From: Methanosarcinaceae archaeon
Lineage (GTDB): Archaea; Halobacteriota; Methanosarcinia; Methanosarcinales; Methanosarcinaceae
Direction of reading: 5' to 3'
Assembly: GCA_016926455.1 (NCBI GenBank)
Contig: JAFGOO010000155.1
Coordinates: 1-8,839 of the forward strand
Length of the DNA: 8,839 nt
Shown: one piece after another, positions 7,038 to 8,839 of the stretch
Layout: every line of letters begins with the position of its first letter
Position numbering within the stretch: the first letter of the stretch is position 1
Notes under the pieces: model-generated
What the model was told of the DNA's origin: nothing
The model's database searches: none
The model's input: the letters and a program-made list of their open reading frames with translations, nothing else
Made by a program: the position numbers and the translations under genes

Positions 7038-7168
7038 TTAAGCTTGAGCGTTTCTAGCGTAACCAGTAATATTAGATTCGCAGTAGTTAAGATACGCGCA
7101 CTGTCCAATTCGATTGAATATTACACATTTTGTACAATATTTTATTTTATTTTATCGGAGTAACCCAT
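7038..7168 (-). pseudogene. Decayed zinc-ribbon mini-gene, frame broken at TTTTA repeat
   Basis: The minus-strand ATG at 7168 starts MGYSDKIK and then meets TAA. If one 5-base unit of the TTTTA triplet repeat (7140-7154) is removed, the frame continues as DKIKYCTKCVIF, then IGQCAYLNYCESN, and stops at 7038-7040. That resembles the neighbouring protein at 7229-7345 (IKYCNTC and IGSNLLQYCRNC), with the last zinc cysteine replaced by Asn. It is probably a duplicated, inactivated copy. The comparison was made by eye and the region is short, so chance cannot be excluded. Confidence 0.3.
7140..7154. repeat. Three tandem TTTTA units
   Basis: TTTTA repeats three times (TAAAA on the minus strand). 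The unit length of 5 is not a multiple of 3, so gain or loss of a unit shifts the minus-strand reading frame between MGYSDKIK and the following cysteine-containing stretch. On the plus strand the same tract, about 120 bases after the SEC-C gene, could help terminate its transcript. Confidence 0.6.
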
Positions 7169-7232
7169 TTCTTCGACCGGGCACATATTTTAGATCATCC
7201 CACTCCACGATTTTTATTAATTTTTCCATCAT
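7152..7232 (-). CDS. Tiny ORF (26 aa) overlapping the upstream zinc-ribbon gene by ATGA
   Basis: The product begins MMEKLIKIVEWDDLKYV and ends in the basic stretch PGRRNGLLR. It has no recognisable domain. The only support is position: its ATG overlaps the TGA of the gene before it (ATGA), a typical coupling arrangement, and a second in-frame ATG follows at once. Its stop lies in the TTTTA repeat. It could be a real small protein, or a by-product of decay of the zinc-ribbon copy that partly overlaps it. No function is proposed. Confidence 0.28.
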   Translation of the reverse strand: MMEKLIKIVEWDDLKYVPGRRNGLLR

Positions 7233-7345
7233 GAAGATGTTATACGCCCACAGTTCCTACAGTATTGGAGTAGATTTGAGCCAATTAATTGCCACCTTAG
7301 TTGTGTTCGACATGTATTACAATATTTTATATCATTGTTTTTCAT
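7229..7345 (-). CDS. Zinc-ribbon mini-protein, 38 aa (second of cluster)
   Basis: A very small protein with two CxxC knuckles, YCNTC (C9, C12) and YCRNC (C29, C32), spaced as in a four-cysteine zinc ribbon, so it should bind one zinc ion. Between them lies RTQLRWQLIGSNLLQ. A good archaeal ribosome binding site, AAGGTGG (minus strand, 7350-7356), stands four bases before the ATG and overlaps the stop codon of the preceding zinc-ribbon gene; only 9 bases separate the two genes. This arrangement is the main reason to believe both are real. Archaea are known to encode many such CxxC micro-proteins, some affecting stress response or cell behaviour, but this one matches none that I recognise. Nucleic-acid or protein binding is possible (inference). 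Confidence 0.58.
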   Translation of the reverse strand: MKNNDIKYCNTCRTQLRWQLIGSNLLQYCRNCGRITSS

Positions 7346-7354
7346 ATTCCCACC

Positions 7355-7507
7355 TTATGTGAAGATTATTAGCGAATCAAACCAGACGGTACCAACTTTT
7401 GTCCAGTATTTGCAAACACTACAAACCTGAATACCATCACTATTTATTTCCAATTCAGATCTACATTTTGGGCATGACTTTAGAATCCCCATGTTTTTCG
7501 TCCCCAT
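7355..7507 (-). CDS. Zinc-ribbon mini-protein, 50 aa (first of cluster)
   Basis: The protein carries SCPKC (C12, C15) and VCSVC (C29, C32), a four-cysteine zinc ribbon with 13 residues between the pairs. The intervening RSELEINSDGIQ has the short beta-hairpin look of such ribbons. The tail KYWTKVGTVWFDSLIIFT is aromatic and hydrophobic. Start choice: ATG 7507 gives 50 residues; an in-frame ATG at 7492 (45 residues) has GGGGA eight bases before it and is an equally good start. A TATA-like box lies about 50 bases before the first ATG. It leads the minus-strand cluster, is convergent with the SEC-C gene and divergent from the toxin-antitoxin pair. The family is unknown; zinc binding is likely, the role is not. 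Confidence 0.6.
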   Translation of the reverse strand: MGTKNMGILKSCPKCRSELEINSDGIQVCSVCKYWTKVGTVWFDSLIIFT

Positions 7508-7556
7508 TTACATTTATTTCAACGTTAATAATACAAACAGTATTATTATTTTATTT

Positions 7557-7565
7557 GTATATAAA
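7557..7565 (-). promoter_or_regulatory. TATA box for the minus-strand zinc-ribbon cluster
   Basis: On the minus strand the sequence is TTTATATAC, a close match to the archaeal TATA consensus. Transcription would start about 25 bases on, near 7533, leaving a leader of about 25-40 bases before the ATGs at 7507 and 7492. No competing TATA box as good is seen nearby. Confidence 0.5.
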
Positions 7566-7657
7566 TATTACTACATATATTGGAAATCGGTATTTACTAT
7601 TCTAGTAGTGTCCCTATTTTGCTGTAAATTCATCAATTTCAACTAATAATTTTGTAA

Positions 7658-7704
7658 TTATAAGTTTCTAATAAATAACTATAAATGTTAATAATTTCTT
7701 ATAA
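7658..7704 (+). promoter_or_regulatory. Promoter and possible operator of the toxin-antitoxin pair
   Basis: TTATAAG (7658-7664) and CTTATAA (7698-7704) form a perfect 7-base inverted pair, and the flanking AT-rich bases extend the symmetry imperfectly. The right arm, TTCTTATAAC, is well placed as a TATA box, about 25 bases before a start site near 7726. Toxin-antitoxin operons are usually repressed by their own antitoxin at such repeats. That function is inferred here, and in AT-rich DNA a 7-base pair could be chance. Confidence 0.3.
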
Positions 7705-7739
7705 CTACTCATAAAGTCTAGAATAGGATGTGAAAAGAA

Positions 7740-7940
7740 ATGACAGGACAAACAACTACCATTCCAACCACAAAGGCGGTTCGAGATAAACTGAAAAGTT
7801 ATGGTCAAAAGGGAGAGACATATAGCGACATTCTTACGCGCTTGATGGATACGGTAGATAGGGAAGAATTTATGGATCGTATGTATCGGCGTTTGGAAGA
7901 AAAGGATCAGTTTGTCTCACTTGATGAGATTTCAAAGTGA
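7740..7940 (+). CDS. Antitoxin of RelBE-type pair (archaeal VapB/DUF7557-like)
   Basis: A 66-residue antitoxin. The N-terminus TTTIPTTKAVRDKLKSYGQ followed by GETYSDILTRLMD is the pattern of short archaeal antitoxins with a ribbon-helix-helix-like DNA-binding half. The charged C-terminal half (REEFMDRMYRRLEEKDQFVSLDEISK) would wrap and block the toxin. The start ATG at 7740 follows GGATGTGA (7726-7733), a plausible ribosome binding site. Its TGA overlaps the toxin start (GTGA), so the two are coupled and the antitoxin is made first. It probably represses its own promoter together with the toxin. The class is firm from context; the exact antitoxin family is less certain. Confidence 0.87.
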   Translation: MTGQTTTIPTTKAVRDKLKSYGQKGETYSDILTRLMDTVDREEFMDRMYRRLEEKDQFVSLDEISK

Positions 7941-8212
7941 GATACATGACTTATAGAGTAAATGTACACAAACATGCTGTGAAGTTTATGAATACACAGG
8001 GTATCGAAACAAAGAACAGACTTGTCGAAGGATTTAGAAAATTGGTTGATGATCCTTTTCACGGCGATGTTAAAAAATTAAAGGGTACTAAAGGGAGACA
8101 AGATTTGTATCGTCTCCGAATTGGAGATTATCGCGTTATTTTTGCAGTTGAAGAGGACGTTGTGTACATACTCGATATATTCAATCGTGAAAAAGGATAC
8201 AAGTGGCTTTGA
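7937..8212 (+). CDS. relE: RelE/ParE-superfamily toxin
   Basis: A 91-residue toxin, the normal RelE size. RelE-type toxins cut mRNA at the ribosome; ParE relatives instead poison gyrase. Typical blocks are present: YRVNVHKHAVKFM at the N-terminus, PFHGDVKKLKG (40-50), the core YRLRIGDYRVIFAVE (58-72) with basic residues R59, R61 and R66, and a C-terminal ILDIFNREKGYKWL with R84 and Y88 near where RelE has its last catalytic residues. The start could be GTG 7937, overlapping the antitoxin stop, or ATG 7946; only the first three residues differ. The gene looks intact. RelE-like mRNA cleavage is more likely than gyrase poisoning, but sequence alone does not settle it. Confidence 0.9.
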   Translation: MRYMTYRVNVHKHAVKFMNTQGIETKNRLVEGFRKLVDDPFHGDVKKLKGTKGRQDLYRLRIGDYRVIFAVEEDVVYILDIFNREKGYKWL

Positions 8213-8383
8213 TGGCTTCTTGTCCTATATACTCTATATCTTTATAACGTCTTCTGAACTTGATTATACGCGTAGATACCATTTAATATACATTTTCGTT
8301 AGACACTGCTATTAACGCCCCATTGTATAACCCTTTCCTTTACATGAGTATTAAGAGTAAACGGCTTATTCTCTTTTGCATTC

Positions 8384-8402
8384 CTTTTCATGTAATGAAG
8401 AG
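8384..8402. other. Near-palindrome between toxin and integrase genes
   Basis: CTTTTCAT and ATGAAGAG pair along 8 positions (one G-T wobble) around a 3-base GTA loop. It sits in the 230-bp convergent gap between the toxin and integrase genes. It could help end transcription on both strands or be a protein-binding site; nothing in the sequence decides. The rest of 8213-8442 shows no gene or tRNA, only a weaker hairpin at 8353-8375. Confidence 0.35.
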
Positions 8403-8406
8403 TACC

Positions 8407-8426
8407 TTAGAAAATCCTAGTTTTTT
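8407..8426 (+). terminator. Oligo-T terminator after the toxin gene (plus strand)
   Basis: A weak TTAG/CTAG pairing is followed by six T's at 8421-8426. Archaeal RNA polymerase can stop at oligo-T alone. It is about 200 bases after the toxin stop, so it would leave a long 3' tail on the toxin-antitoxin mRNA, or it may serve another transcript. Confidence 0.3.
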
Positions 8427-8434
8427 CCAGAATG

Positions 8435-8439
8435 AAAAA
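8435..8439 (-). terminator. T-tract just after the integrase stop
   Basis: On the minus strand the integrase stop codon is followed within four bases by TTTTT (8439 down to 8435), with another T-containing stretch near 8410. This fits simple archaeal oligo-T termination. Confidence 0.35.
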
Positions 8440-8442
8440 CTA

Positions 8443-8839
8443 TCAAAACACTTGATCCACAATTTCAAGTTTATAGTCAAAATCTGACTCTCCACCGTAC
8501 TTCTCATGAACATCCAGAACATGTCCCATAATTTCTTTGATCACTTGGATATCAATGCGCCGGTTTGTAATCATCCACTTCCTGACCTGTGATCGAAAGA
8601 AATGCCTGCAATCGTGTGGTGACCATGCTATGCCTGTAGACTCAAATACGGTGTTTATCATACGTGGTGTTAAGGGTTTGGGCTTCGTGCCATGTCTAAC
8701 TCTATCAATCACGTATGGGCTTGTATGTGACCCCATATAAGCCTGTAGTAAAGTGTAAAGGCTTGAGTTGATAGGAACTTCACGGCTGCGCATTTCATAC
8801 ACTTTTGAATTACCTTTTTTTATCCGCTTTGCCTTCTCA
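8443..8839 (-). CDS. Tyrosine recombinase/integrase, C-terminal catalytic part (partial)
   Basis: A DNA strand-exchange enzyme of the phage-integrase family. The reading frame is open to the right edge (EKAKRIKKGNSKVYEMRSREVPI are the first visible residues, in part), so the N-terminal part and the first catalytic arginine lie outside. Visible are the beta-hairpin lysine region (RIKKGNSKVY), box II PHDCRHFFRS with the H-x-x-R pair (codons 8614-8616 and 8605-8607), MGH with its histidine at 8521-8523, and the nucleophile in HEKYGG (Tyr codon 8497-8499). The GTG at 8800-8802 is internal, not a start. The product would be a full catalytic domain if the missing part is intact. It converges on the toxin-antitoxin pair, and such integrases mark integrated plasmids or viruses. 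No attachment site or tRNA is visible within the window. Confidence 0.92.
   Translation of the reverse strand, partial: EKAKRIKKGNSKVYEMRSREVPINSSLYTLLQAYMGSHTSPYVIDRVRHGTKPKPLTPRMINTVFESTGIAWSPHDCRHFFRSQVRKWMITNRRIDIQVIKEIMGHVLDVHEKYGGESDFDYKLEIVDQVF

Noticed and set aside
7114..7362. Plus-strand open frame of 82 codons starting with TTG
   Set aside because: Low-complexity, aromatic-rich product without a recognisable motif, no ribosome binding site, and it lies antisense to the better-supported zinc-ribbon ORFs.
7399..7605. Plus-strand open frame of 68 codons
   Set aside because: Antisense to the first zinc-ribbon gene and its promoter; its composition reflects AT-rich DNA and it has no start signal.
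7038..7739. CRISPR array or tRNA in the gene-poor stretch
   Set aside because: No regularly spaced repeats and no cloverleaf or T-loop sequence were found on either strand.
8121..8315. Plus-strand open frame of 64 codons overlapping the toxin 3' end
   Set aside because: Out-of-frame shadow of the toxin gene with no ribosome binding site.
8213..8442. Attachment site for the integrase
   Set aside because: No tRNA fragment or direct repeat pair can be seen within the window; hairpins alone are not evidence.
8537..8740. Plus-strand open frame of 67 codons
   Set aside because: It is the shadow of the integrase catalytic region on the other strand.

Overview
The window is AT-rich chromosomal DNA from an archaeon, most likely a methanogen of the Methanosarcinales type. 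This is inferred from an XPB helicase directly followed by its archaea-typical nuclease partner Bax1, archaeal TATA-like boxes (for example TTTATATAC at 7557-7565, minus strand), GGTG-type ribosome binding sites, tiny CxxC zinc-ribbon genes, and an IS200/IS605-type tnpB relic of the kind common in methanogens. No rRNA, tRNA or protein marker pins the genus.

Layout. 1-640: 3' part of a class I SAM methyltransferase cut by the left edge. 659-709: a 51-bp sequence repeated in inverted orientation at 2297-2347 (48/51 identical). 757-1887: a membrane-anchored metallo-beta-lactamase-fold hydrolase of the NAPE-PLD/UlaG-like type. 1899-2390: relic of a TnpB transposon with hairpins in inverted orientation at its two ends and an internally deleted, stop-containing tnpB. 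2445-5294: the xpb-bax1 helicase-nuclease operon, which is the best-understood unit here. 5517-7022: a SEC-C zinc-motif protein with a helical-repeat middle domain, starting at TTG. 7023-7739 looks empty on the plus strand, but its minus strand carries a short, tightly packed set of tiny genes: two four-cysteine zinc ribbons, a 26-codon ORF overlapping by ATGA, and a decayed third zinc ribbon broken at a TTTTA triplet repeat. A clear TATA box lies upstream. 7740-8212: an antitoxin/RelE-type toxin pair overlapping by GTGA. 8443-8839: C-terminal catalytic part of a tyrosine recombinase, minus strand, running off the right edge.

How it fits together. xpb and bax1 are translationally coupled and should form one DNA-repair machine. 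The toxin-antitoxin pair next to an integrase, together with the transposon relic and the inverted repeats, marks the region as accessory and rearranged, with the conserved repair operon embedded in it. The least expected content is the minus-strand zinc-ribbon cluster at 7038-7507. Its genes are all 50 codons or shorter and are easily missed in standard annotation.
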